Positions 48,991 through 60,453 of a DNA stretch of 64,000 nucleotides are shown here, in pieces. The stretch's first letter is position 1. Each line of letters starts with the position of its first letter. Origin of the DNA: Theocolax elegans (Eukaryota > Arthropoda > Insecta > Hymenoptera > Cerocephalidae); NCBI GenBank assembly GCA_026168455.1, contig CM047426.1, positions 34,841,058 to 34,905,057 on the forward strand. Reading direction: 5' to 3'. The notes under the pieces are model-generated. The model searched no databases and was not told the DNA's origin. It saw only the letters and a list, made by a program, of their open reading frames with translations. A program made the translations under genes and the position numbers.

Positions 48991-51089
48991 TATAAAACAG
49001 TATATTTTTTAAGATTTCTTTATCTACGTGATATAAAGTTTAATCTTTTCAGTCAAGTAGTAGAAGTAGAAAATTTATTTTATTGCACAAAATAATACTT
49101 TATAAATTCTATCTGAACTACCTATAAATGCATATAGACAGGAATTCGACATGCTGCATAACACTGTTATGATCTGTAAAAAAGTGTATCCCGAAAATGC
49201 TTTCGGCCATCAACCAGTTTCAAGTGCATTACACAATTTTCCAATATTTCTGTATTGAAGTATACAGCGTGAAGGATGTCCTTCGTGACGTAAATAAACC
49301 CAAGTTTACGTTTCTTGCACGAGGGGAAAAAATATGATTGGAGCATTCACCAGAAAAAATGTTATTACAGACATCTAAAATAAATCCCTTAATGTTTTTT
49401 TCCTCCTAAACTTCTTCTTTTCCGATTCACTACTCGTCGATATTTCAAGTTTCTTTTTTTTATTGTCACGTTCACCATAACTTCCAGAATTTAAAATGAA
49501 TGACAACATTAACGTTCTTTTTTCTTATCGAAAGTGAAATTGAGGTAGAGGAACTTAATGTAACATATTTGTTTTTACTACTATTCTACATTTCTTATAT
49601 GAATTAATTCTAAAAATGTATCTTTCAAGTTTCGTTTACAGAGAATCATTTTATTATTTAAAAATTTTACTGTATTTCCTGATGTGGTAAACTCAATTAT
49701 TACATTTATGTGCGTGCATATTTATGTGTGTATGTGTGTATAAAATAGTAGTAGATGATGATGTGCTGATGACCTATGGCCTTTCTGGCTACTTGGGCAT
49801 CGTCTAGAAGAAGTAACTACTTTCTTTTCAAATTCATTTAGAGTAGAAGTTAGACCCCCACTAGATGATAAATCAATCACCTGGGGGTCACCCTAGCTAC
49901 CTGGACATCGGCTACAAGAAGGGACTACCGTACCCGATATGTATGGGGATAAATTAAAAGGTTTTTGTGACAAAATGGAATAAATGGGGGTAAACCAAGA
50001 TAATTAAGGATAATTCGAGGTAAATCGCAATCAATTAGAAAAAATAATAACCTTGTTCGTGATTTCATTACCTTTTAACGATTTTTTTGACGTTTATTAT
50101 TACTTTTTTGTCATTTTTTATTGCTATTCAGTTATTTTAAGAATCATCGGGATAACAGGAGTTATTAGATTCTTGAGTTTTTCGGTTGTTTGTTCATAAA
50201 TTAGGATATTTTTGGATGTAGGATATATCTCTAAATTTTTTTGTATTCCAACATGTGATTTAAAACTTTTGTGGTATAGTTATAGTAAGTTTTGCAGTTA
50301 AATGTGTCAAAATAGTGTTTGGTGCCAAGTGCTCCTTGCGTTTTTTTAATTTTTACATTTATCTGAAATTTTTTGTAAATACTTGAAAGTATTTGCTACA
50401 ATTTCACATTAGCTTTTTTTTATTTAAACAGTTTATTGTTCATCAGAAAATAAATATATTTTAACAAATAATGTTTTATACAAAAATAGTGTTTTAAATA
50501 GTTTTTATTTGTTTCTAATAATCAAAAACCTGTTTGAACAATTACTTGAAAAAATAATAACAAAAAATTTCAACTATAACAAAAATTTGATATGATGCAA
50601 GAAATTTTAAAATGATTCTGTCTCGTGTTGAAATTTTCCAGAAAAGGTTATATTTTTACTACAAATATGCCACAAAAGTTTTTAATCATCAAAATAAGAA
50701 ACAAAAAATTTGGTTTTAATTTAACTCTACGATTAAAGAAGCTGAAAAATCTTGTTAGGATAATAGAGATAATAAATTTTTGGATATATTTTTCTTAGAT
50801 TCTGAGTAGCATATGTGGAATACGGAGCTTCGTTACCCATGGACTTCGTTTTTGTATAACTATATCGATCCATTTATGAACGTTTGGCACTAACGTGAAA
50901 AAGTGGAAATTTGATACCTATAGTTGTATTTATCATTTAAGATTCAAATTTTATTTTATAATAGATGAAGTATAACGTTATTAATATGTTTTATTTTTAT
51001 AGAATCTAATTCAATTGAAAATAGCGTCTAAGTGTTTTGGCTAATTTACTATTATATAACTAAATGCAAACGTTTTTTATTGTTAATTA
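48991..51089. other. AT-rich stretch with one imperfect direct repeat
   Basis: GGCTACTTGGGCATCGTCTA (about 49788) recurs as AGCTACCTGGACATCGGCTA (about 49895), each followed by AGAAG...ACTAC. Its origin is unknown. No gene is supported. Confidence 0.4.
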
Positions 51090-51109
51090 TTTAGCTATCA
51101 GATGTACGG

Positions 51110-51300
51110 TGTCACAGCCGCGACTAGAGTATCGGTGAGAAGGAGTCGGGTGACCGAAGAAATGAAGAGTTGACGATTCTAATCGGTGTAAAAGCAGCGC
51201 GGACGGTAGTCTAGTGGTCGATGCACGGGTCTCGCAAATCATCGTCGCGATTCGTAACGCGGGTTCGCGTCCCGTCGTCCGCCTTATTTCATTTTTTCGC
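51110..51300 (+). mobile_element. SINE-like unit: leader plus internal tRNA-like domain
   Basis: A tRNA-like domain (51199-51283) has a perfect 7-bp acceptor stem, GCGGACG (51199-51205) with CGTCCGC (51276-51282), an A box TAGTCTAGTGG and a B box GGTTCGCGTCC. Its anticodon stem is weak, arguing against a working tRNA. The leader before it (GGTGAGAAGG...GGGTGACCGAA) parallels the leader of the minus-strand unit at 33519-33590. In usual SINEs the tRNA part is at the 5' end, so a leader upstream is notable. Confidence 0.5.
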
Positions 51301-51767
51301 TCGTTCTGCCTAACAAGTAGATACAAAGTAACTTTAAAATAAATGAACACGATAGTAAATAACGTAGAAAAGAAATTTTAAGTTTTAATTTTACATCTTA
51401 AATTAATTAAACCATAATTATGTTTGTATAACATTACGTTAAATTAACACGCATAAGTTCTACAGAAAAGATTATTTTGATTAAAATGTGACCAAATGAT
51501 AATTAATAAAGTGTGAATATTAATAATGAAAATATATTTATAAGGTTGTTAACATTAATTTAAGCATCGCTTAGTTTATCAAGTGAATGTATTTGCTTAC
51601 AACATCCAATTTCAACAGGGTTTCGTTAGCGACAAAATTACCCCCTGAAACTCATCTGCCAAACGAATCAACTCAAGCAAAGTGCATTAAGTTTCCGCAA
51701 AGTTTATGCAAGTAAAGCCAAAGCCTTTAAAATGCGCAGCCGTAGATATCTATAGAGGAGGTTGAAC

Positions 51768-51771
<4 letters not shown>

Positions 51772-51809
<38 letters not shown>
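51772..51809 (+). repeat. (GA)19 microsatellite
   Basis: Uninterrupted GA run in an AT-rich to mixed region. Confidence 0.9.
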
Positions 51810-51813
<4 letters not shown>

Positions 51814-52638
51814 AAGAGTAGGAGAGTGTTGTATTTTATTGTACTTGAGCGTCGGATAGTTAATTCTGGAAAGGACCAGCAAGTTTCCGTCAATACCACG
51901 TTAAAGCGGATTGAGTTAGCCTCTTGGAAAGGTTCTCATGCGCCACCTCAATGCTAAATTATTACGATGGGTACCGTCCTTAAGAAGCTCAGCAGTCCAT
52001 CAAATAGTAATGCCTTGAACACAACAAGATAGAGGGCAAAGGACTTACTCCCAAGACGTCCATCTCGTTTTAACCATGTTACTTCTCCAGTGCTGTTTCT
52101 TTTCATTGCTTATACAACCTCTCCTTTTTATTTTCTTCTCTCCTGTATATGCCGCACGCTATGGTTTCCTTTTCTTTCTCTTTTCAAGAAATTTATATGT
52201 ATATATGTATTATATTTTATAAAAATACACTTTAATTATAATATATTTTTTCTTCTTTTCTCTTCTGCTTATTAGATGTTTCTGAGATACTCTCCTTGTT
52301 AAAGCTGTATGCGTATAACGTATAAATAGATGATGTTTTAGAGATGTGTACTGCGGAAATGAATTTTTTTACAGTATTTTATAAAATAATTCCTCTAGGG
52401 TTGGTTGCAACTTTATTTTTCTTGTACAGTAAATTATTAAGAAAAATTAATGTCGATTTACTTTACTGCGATAGTAAATTTAAGTAAATTATCGTTTACT
52501 AAATAAGTTTTTTTCCATCCTCCACGGAAATAATCGTAGATCGTATATAAAATAGTAGAAAATCTAATTCTGATAAATTATTCTAATGTCTATATTTGTC
52601 TGCTAATAAAGAATAATGGAAATAAACAGCACTTTCAT
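51810..52638. other. no gene seen
   Basis: A GC-neutral part (51820-52080) is followed by AT-rich DNA. Frames are short and compositional. Confidence 0.45.
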
Positions 52639-52899
52639 TTAAAATTCCGTGTGGTTTCTTACAACCGCTAATGGAGTATGAAAAGTTGCGTAGATAGAAA
52701 ATTGAACCGAGATGAAGCGTTTAGATAACGTAATCGGATATCCCACAGAAATCCAAAGATCATCCTTCAGATAGGATGCATTACAGCCTATTCCATTGTT
52801 GAACATCACTCGGACAATGTCAGATTGTCCCTCACGCACTCTGTGTCGGACCCTGATGCATCTTGTCTCGATTACTCCTCTATATTTCAACTGAATCAT
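52639..52899 (-). CDS. possible exon or relic with weak astacin-protease resemblance
   Basis: This minus-strand frame has mixed, protein-like composition unlike the AT-driven frames around it. The segment ETRCIRVRHRVREGQSDIVR followed by GIGCNAS parallels the astacin metalloprotease pattern ...TCIRF..R....DYV.I....GC.S.VG, which lies between the domain's first and second cysteines. The segment after it does not keep the expected GG motif, and the zinc-binding HExxH region is not nearby. No clear splice sites frame it. It could be an isolated exon, a decayed gene copy, or a coincidence. Confidence 0.2.
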   Translation of the reverse strand: MIQLKYRGVIETRCIRVRHRVREGQSDIVRVMFNNGIGCNASYLKDDLWISVGYPITLSKRFISVQFSIYATFHTPLAVVRNHTEF

Positions 52900-54150
52900 C
52901 GGTGATGCATCTATATAACGATAACTCTATTACAAAATAGTTTAATGTTTTAATTGAATAAATGTAAGATAGTAATGCTTTAAATCTTAGTATATTTGAA
53001 ATAAATAATAAAATTTATATTTAACGATATTTATTGACAAATTGAGTTATTCATCAAGCTCGAGCTGATTGTACAATTTGAGGTACTCACACTATTCAAG
53101 CTAGTCATATATTAGAGTTATTCGTACAATCCGAGGTACTCGTATATCTTGTATTGTGCAAAGTCTCTCATATGTACAGCAAATTGTTTAAATATTTTCA
53201 TTCTCTTACTGATATACTTAACAACTTGTTTTAATTTTATTGAAAACATAAATGTACGAAAAAAAACTAAGGTTGATCAAGCGATATGTTTAATTCAGTC
53301 TTCAACCCGAACAATTCGGACTATTCGAGAAACTGTGATGGTTTGAGTAACTTGATCCTTTTGAGTTTCTCCTTCCTTTCAAATAGGTCGGACTAATTGC
53401 CACTCAATAAGTCAAGATTGTTCAAATCTTTATCATTTTTACTAGTTTATGAAAAAATTTTAGTCAGATTTTACGTGCATTTTATGAAATCGAAAATAAG
53501 AGTAAGTACCTTACTTGTAGAAAAGAAATATTATTTTTAATTCGAAAACTCAAACATAACCGAAAAGTGAAATTGTGGATATAATGAATTAATAGTGATG
53601 TATAAAATATGAATATCTTTAGTTTTAGTGGTTAAAAATAAAAAGTACGAATAGAGAAAGCATCATGCATTTACCCAACCATCGTTCTATACTAATCCCT
53701 GTAACTTGGCAAAGATAAAACTGATTAAAAGAGTTAAAATATCTAACGATTAATTGATTTTTTATTCTTTCAATGATTGAAAATTTTAAGATTGTGTTAC
53801 ATTAATTTTATATTTTGAAATGAATAAATAAATACTTAATGTCAATTGTAACATTTTCTTTTTATCCACTTAAAAAAAATTTTCACTTCTCCTTAAGCAA
53901 TTCCGTAGCATCCTCCTTTAGCAATTTTCAAAATTTTTTCACGAGTATTTTCAATATTGTCATCTATCTCTATTGGCATTTATAAATTTTCCGAGAAGAA
54001 ATTAATTTATGGACTATGTTTCGGACTTGACAGTTTGTTAACTTTGCTAGTTGGTAGTAATATGAAATGTGGCAGTTTCCTGCTACTCGTTTGAGATATT
54101 TAAGAAATCACTTTTTGTTTTTCCATACATTTAATTTATTTGTTTAAAAA
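52900..54150. other. AT-rich stretch with short imperfect repeats
   Basis: GTACAATTTGAGGTACTC (about 53073) recurs as GTACAATCCGAGGTACTC (about 53125). Nothing else is supported. Confidence 0.45.
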
Positions 54151-54270
54151 ACATTTTTTCAAGTACTTTCTTCATAAAGTCACAAGGATACAATGAAGAT
54201 TGAATGCTGCTTCCGTCGCTAATTAGAATTAAGTTAGGAGCATAAAAAGAGAGAAGTTAAAATAATAACA
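54151..54270 (+). mobile_element. 5'-truncated copy of the tRNA-derived SINE body
   Basis: TCAAGTACTTTCTTCA...TTCCGTCGCTAATTAGAATT...TAGGAGCATAAAAAGAGA matches the 3' half of the 45164 element with divergence. The tRNA head is absent, as expected of a truncated retroposed copy. Confidence 0.5.
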
Positions 54271-57200
54271 AAAATGTATATGACGTATTCCACGTGAAGT
54301 GGTCCGATCAAAATTTTAAAATGCACCAAATTTTGGATACACATTTCAAATGTTATTTAGAATACAGAGAAAAATTTTTAGGTAGTGGAATCTATTTGCT
54401 CAAAAGTTATTCTAACCTCAAAAAGTGAATTATTCCAAGTTTAAAGAAAGACAAAAAATTAACAAAAATTAACATGGTAGTTCCCATTTAAATTTTTTAA
54501 AAAATTTCGTGTTTCTTTAAATTATCATAATTTTTTGCAGAATTGAAGGCCATAAAAATGCTACAGACAATTTGATAGGTATTGCTCCAAGCTTTCTTTT
54601 AGACTTTTGGATAAAAAAAATCAATTGTGGCGCACTTTCGTAAGTAAGCTATTAGTCTTGTATCAAGGCTTAAAGGCAGAAAGATGTGGTACGAGATTAA
54701 AAATTGCCATCGATGATAATTATAGCACATATATCGATATTCCACCAGCTTCCGCTGACTTTGAAGACTAGTCCTGCAATACTCTGTGAATATCATTATT
54801 AAATACTACACTAAAATTAAAGCATAGAATATTTTTTACATTAGTTGGAGATATGACGATGTCAGTGTAGTAGCATAACAAGGTGAATGAAGCAGATGGT
54901 TTTAGAAGTTGGTTGAGAAGTATAGTAATGGTAAATGGTATTTTGGTGCTGACAAGCCAAATTGTTAGAGTTTGTGCTATTTAGCACTAGAATCATGCGC
55001 AGTCTGGTGGCTAAATAGTTGTTTAATGTATATTTTATTTTATACATTTTATTTCGCTTAGTGCGAGTATTCGCGGATTTGATGAGTGGCCCAAAATATG
55101 CGTTTTAACAAGACATGTATTTCGGTGCAAGATTATCTAATGACTCTAGAATGATTAAATGACTCTATATGTAGTAATTTAAGCGATAAGAGGACTCAAT
55201 GTTACGACCAACATGCATTATAAACAGTTTTCAGCTGTATGTGAACCTATGTATGTCTTTTGGTAAGATAGATGTAAATGTTGACCGCAGTTTTTGTATT
55301 TTATTTTCATTAGAATCATTATACAAATTTTAATTTCATAATAGTTTTTCATAATGATTTATCGTTTTTAAGTTAATCTAATGAACTGAAGACCATACAA
55401 CAGATATTTATTACATAAAATTTTCAACTAACATTTACTATTTCTGAATTGATTAATTACCTATCTGGCTATTATATTATATGCTTATTTCTTTGATTGT
55501 GATATAATGTATATTATAGTAATAATATTATTTTCAACGAATTAATAGTATAACGATAACGCAGCGAGGTAAAAGTAAATTACATTTAGAATAATAAAAT
55601 ATTATACAGTACGTAATATTGTAATATATAAAAAGATAAAATTGAGAATATAAACTGAATTTGTTTAAAAAGAGTTAAGTATTGCAGTAGTGCAATTTAA
55701 AATAGAGGTTACAATAATTAATTAGGTAAAAAATTGTCGTGTATTATAAAATGTTCTTCTATATTTAAATAGAATAAAAAGTCAAGGAAAATGCAAACAG
55801 TAAAAAGCTTGAAGAATGGTATTTTTTTCTCAAGAGTTAACTTGAGCACGAAACTAAAACCAAACGTGCAAGAAGCTTTTTCTCTTCCCACGTGGGTAAA
55901 TCATCTGCTCGCGTTCTCACTGTTTCTCGCAAACAGGAAAAAAACACATATGGGAGGTTGTAAAGCTTCGCGAGAATCCGAACATCCCACCATCCGACAT
56001 TGCTACACACACGCGCGCACACGTACCGTAATCATAAAAATTGCAAAAATCCAGGTCGTCTTAGGGGACGATTGCGAAAGCGCAGAAGAGTACGCATTCC
56101 AAGTTCCTCAACGTTTCCGCCTTACGCGTTGCGAGACTAAGGAAAATTGCTTCGTGTGCGCGCGCGCGCACGTACGCGTGTGTGTATACGATAAAAGTAG
56201 AAGAGGGAACAGAGAAGGTGAATGGGAAAAAGGGAAAAATTGTGGGTGTGGCAGATTGTCAACAACCTTGATGTGCATTGGTCTGGCTCAATAAAATGTT
56301 TAAACCTCGATTTGTATAATTTTATGAATTTCCGTCAATTTGTATAGACATACCGATTGTCCTTAGACAGACAGATTGGCTTAGTACATTTTTTATCTTG
56401 TTTAAAGTATAATTTGAATATTTTTTATAAAATATTTATTATATATCATTAGATACTGAGATCTAAATCTAAAGTTAATCTCATCGTTAATATTTTTTTA
56501 TAGAATTGTTATCAAGGTTTTAAATTATTGTTATACTTCTATGGAATTTTTTATACATTTATGGGAGCAGGTTTCTAATATGTGAAACGTATCATCTAAG
56601 AAAATATTTCTAGATAGATGTGTGTGAAATTATTAATATTAGGAGTATTAATAACCGATGCATAAACCATTAAAGATTTATGTAAGCTTAAATGAAAAAA
56701 GGTATTATAAGTATGTCATAAAAGATTGTAATCTTTTCATTTATTTTGACATTTTAATTATAGTCATTACAATGAAATAATGTCAAAAAAAATAAACGGA
56801 ATTTTACTTGAAATTTAGAAATGATCGATTTATAAGGAAAAAATAAAACACATTACATCAATTTTTTGAATGAAAATCTCATGTTTTTAGAAGATCTGAC
56901 ACACAACTCGTACCAGCAAAGCCAGCAATTCAATACAAGTTATACCACGCTAGGGAGAGACTATAAGTTTATACGAAAGGTTTGTTCGCGCAGGGGTTGA
57001 TATAGCTATATACATAGATTCGTTTTCATGATATTATCCGACCGCCTTGGTTATACCTCCCTGTACCATCCTTTTCCAGTTCGAGTGCAGCAGTAGCAAT
57101 AGTGTGTCGAAAGCCGGACAAATTGGCGGAACGAAAATTGGATTTACGCTGCGCGACGTGAAACTCCTTCCCTTAAATAAAGAGCAAAAGAAAATCCGGC

Positions 57201-58333
57201 TTCTATACGGTACGACGATTTCCGTTACTCCCTGCAGTAACCCTTTATATTCATCTAACAATAAGATTAAGATTGACAATGTCACGCTTGCGAGCACACA
57301 GAACCTAATGGCGTTTAAAAGTACCACCATACATTTTCATATACACGCATGCACACACACCCACAAACGAAAAATGTCGATAGCAGTGTAATAAAAAAAG
57401 TAAAGTCCATGTGGTGGTGTAAATTGTTCTAGCGTAGAGTCCTTACATACATGCATATATATATATATATAATTTCCCATTATATACAGGGTGAAAATGC
57501 GTCTTGGCATTGTCGTACATTTTGACGCTACTTTTTTATTCTGCGTACGTCGTAGGGAGTTTCACTTTTATGAGGGATTAAGCCAGCTTGAGCTTTTCTT
57601 GAAACTCGAGGTTCTTTTGTTTTTTATGTACAGTTGATGCTAAAAAAATGGAGAAGATGTTGACTATCATATATTACAAAATTAGATTGCGCTTTGTAAG
57701 GAATTAGTTCTGAAATTTTTATTTTAATGAAGATTACTTAGTTATGCTTAAATTATGATTAACTAATTCTGCGAAAATACAAATAATATGTAAGGTTTTT
57801 CTTATATAGACATTGTAACAGAAAATATACAATACTGGGAAATTGACCAAAGTATTTATAATTGTATAATAAAAATGTTAAAATATTAAAAAAGTGTCTC
57901 TATATTTAAGAAAGGTAAAACTTTCTTCTCAAAATAGTAGTTTAAAATTAACGTTGATTGCCAAATCTTGCGGTTAAGTAAAAAAGTTCTAAGTGTATAT
58001 TTACGTCACTTATTAAATAAATATAATAAAAGATTTTAATTAAATTTTCATGGAACATTTTTTAATTAAGCGTTGTACTTAATTTCCAACTATGTAATCC
58101 ATATATGCCTGAAAAAAGTCAATTAATATTTGATAAAATCATTAATTATAATTACAGTATGTTGGATTTAATTATAACTAAATATTTTATTAAATTTTGC
58201 GAATAATCACGAATTATTCTTTTTTGGCTCAAATAAAAAGATCCATATTGCAGAGTTTTGCCCCATGGTCTCTAGAGATAAAGATATTCAATCATTTGAC
58301 CAATTAAAGCAACTCAGTTCTAGTTAACTTATG
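54271..58333. other. mixed stretch, no gene supported
   Basis: An open frame of 167 codons (55791-56294, plus) crosses CA/CG-rich microsatellite DNA and yields a mixed, low-complexity product; I do not call it a gene. Frames at 57034-57391 on both strands are equally unrecognised. A TA tract lies at about 57457-57472. Confidence 0.4.
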
Positions 58334-58527
58334 CACTGAGACAAATTTTTTAGTAAAAATTACAATTATAAAAATTGCTATTGATATTGGTAAAAATTGC
58401 CATTACTAATAATTTTTCCAAAATGGTGGCAATTTTTACCATTATTAATAGCAATTTTTATAAATATGCAAGCTGTCCTACGTTTACCATTAAAACAGTA
58501 ATTTTTACTAAAAAATTTTTCTCAGTG
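58334..58527. mobile_element. 194-bp MITE with CACTGAG termini
   Basis: CACTGAGACAAATTTTTTAG (58334) and its near-complement ending TTTTTCTCAGTG (58527) form terminal inverted repeats of about 28 bp. The interior has a second inverted pair built on GCTATT...AATAGC. The right flank is TA; the left flank is TG, so a TA target duplication is only half preserved. The ends resemble those of the MITE at 29107. Confidence 0.65.
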
Positions 58528-58882
58528 TAGATATTATTCAAAAATAAAAAGTAAGCTGTTGGCTACAGCTGTCATTTAAAATATGGTTTGTTGGACTAGC
58601 TTAAAACGTTCATCAGAGATAAGATACAAAAATCAATGTAATCTTTTCTATATAATTAACATAAATTTTTAACTATTTTTCAATTAAACATATTTTTCGT
58701 AAAGTTTAAGATATGCAAGTAAACCAACGTTCAAATAATAGCTCTTGATGCCAGCTTTCTTTTCATCATTATTACTTGAGTCATTACTATTGGTGTAAAG
58801 TCTCTTTCCACCTATATTTTTTTATTTCTGAGACTCATGGGGCAAAACTTTGAGACACGTTTTTTTTAATTTTATTAAGGGG

Positions 58883-59552
58883 ACCAGCTAGTGTAAAAAT
58901 TGCATAATAAGTTTTTTCATAACCATTGAAGACATTTCTTAATTTTTTAAACAAATTATATTATTATTAACTTCTATTTAAAATTTTTTGGCTAATTTAT
59001 ACGTCACATAACTATTTTAATTAATTATGAGACTTCACACTCTGATTTTTGTCCATTATGGACTTACCGCAGGTTATCTTATCAAGAACCATTTCATCGA
59101 ATAGGCTTAAAATTTAACAGTAACTTTTAAATATAATTTTAATATTGTAATAAGAAAAATTATAATTACCAAATTAATTTAAAAAATTAAAATATTATAT
59201 AAAAAACAGCTAAATAATTTTTTAAATAAATATTTAGACTTTTATTGAAATTCTGTTTCTCATAAGTAGATTTAAATCATATTTAAAAGTTACTGTTAAA
59301 TTTTAAGCCTATTCGATGAAGTGGTTCCTGAAATATCCTACGGTAGGTCCATAATGGAAAAAATCAGAGTACGGAGTCTTATAATTAACTAAAATAATTA
59401 TGTTACATATAAATTAACCAAAAATTTTTAAATAAAAATTCAATTTGTTATAATTTAATTTGTTTAAAAAATAAAAAAATGTTTTCATTTATTATGAAAA
59501 AAATTATTAATTGTTAATATTCAATAGCTTTTTTTCATTTTTAACACTGATC
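58883..59552. mobile_element. 0.67-kb foldback element
   Basis: Two long arms are inverted copies of each other. The best-preserved inner part pairs TTACCGCAGG...AATAGGCTTAAAATTTAACA (about 59063-59120) with TGTTAAATTTTAAGCCTATT...CCTACGGTA (about 59292-59345). The outer limits are GACCAGCTAGTGT and AACACTGATC. No coding capacity and no clear target duplication. It lies 450 bp upstream of the BEL/Pao LTR and appears independent of it. Confidence 0.7.
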
Positions 59553-60005
59553 ATTTTTTCATTTTTAATATAATAAAAATAATTTATAAATTCTCATTGT
59601 AATTTTATTCCATTTATTTATGTTTCAGGTAAGTTTTCAGACGGCTTTTAAGAATACGACAAATACTGCAATTTGATAGTTATATTTCGAGATGGATAGA
59701 GATTAAACATCGACATGCTGGTATGTGTTGACAAGATTGCTCAATAGCAATTATAATTTTAAAAATAATATCAAATTCAAATCAATGTCTACCTATAATT
59801 TGAATTAAGGAAACGTAATGTATCGAATCAAATGTTATTGTTGTAAATCAAATATTCTATTTATTGTATTATTGTTCTTGCAAATATTGTTTCAAATTGA
59901 TTTGTTAATAAATTGTTGATTTAAAGTTTTTAGCAGTTTAAAAACTTAAACAAAAAATTAAATAAATACATTTTTTATACAAAGGTAAGATTTGAACCAC
60001 TTCCA
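59553..60005. other. AT-rich stretch before the LTR element
   Basis: Nothing supported. Confidence 0.5.
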
Positions 60006-60348
60006 TGTGTGTATGTGATATTTGTCACATGACCTCGAAGCAACGTGTGCTCGGTTCATTCCGAGGCCTCGAATGTCCTAAAACTAAAAGGAAATGCGTA
60101 CACGAGAGACGGTAAAACGTTCTACTCGGGGTCGCCATGCTGCCGGTTGTATTCGAATTTTACACTTTTACGCGATTCAGTTTTGTTTCGAATAATTCTT
60201 TAATTTTATGAACGATCGGAAGTTGGATGATTAAGCGGGAAAAAAACAAAAGGGAGTTTTGAAAAAGAAAAGACGAGAACTGCTAAAGCCTTGCTGCGAT
60301 CAACACGAAAAATTTGATCTGTTGTTTTATTATTAATTATTCTATACA
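60006..60348 (+). mobile_element. probable 5' LTR of a BEL/Pao retrotransposon (left edge uncertain)
   Basis: The right edge is set by CA at 60347-60348, four bases before the primer binding site. The left edge is a guess at a TGTGT starting near 60006, because the 3' LTR needed for comparison is outside the window. The block is GC-richer than the flanks to its left and includes TCGCCATGCTGCCGG. Confidence 0.45.
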
Positions 60349-60352
60349 AAAT

Positions 60353-60370
60353 TGGTGCCGAAACCCGGGA
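60353..60370 (+). other. primer binding site, tRNA-Phe type
   Basis: TGGTGCCGAAACCCGGGA is the exact complement of the 3' end of a metazoan tRNA-Phe including CCA (...CCCGGGTTTCGGCA-CCA). It sits four bases after the presumed LTR end, the normal place for priming minus-strand DNA synthesis. The tRNA match is from general knowledge of tRNA-Phe, not from a search. Confidence 0.75.
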
Positions 60371-60453
60371 ATAATTACCGATAAATTATCGAGTTGGAGT
60401 CAGAACGCCCGAAAAATTAAAAAAAAAAAAAAAAGGGATTTTTCAACATTTCA

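Noticed and set aside
55791..56294. 167-codon open frame, the longest outside the retrotransposon
   Set aside because: It crosses CA/CG microsatellite DNA (YTHARTRT, CARAHVRVCVY), shows no domain, and has an overlapping frame on the other strand.
57034..57391. Overlapping frames of 98 and 114 codons on opposite strands
   Set aside because: No family resemblance, and one ends in a CA microsatellite.
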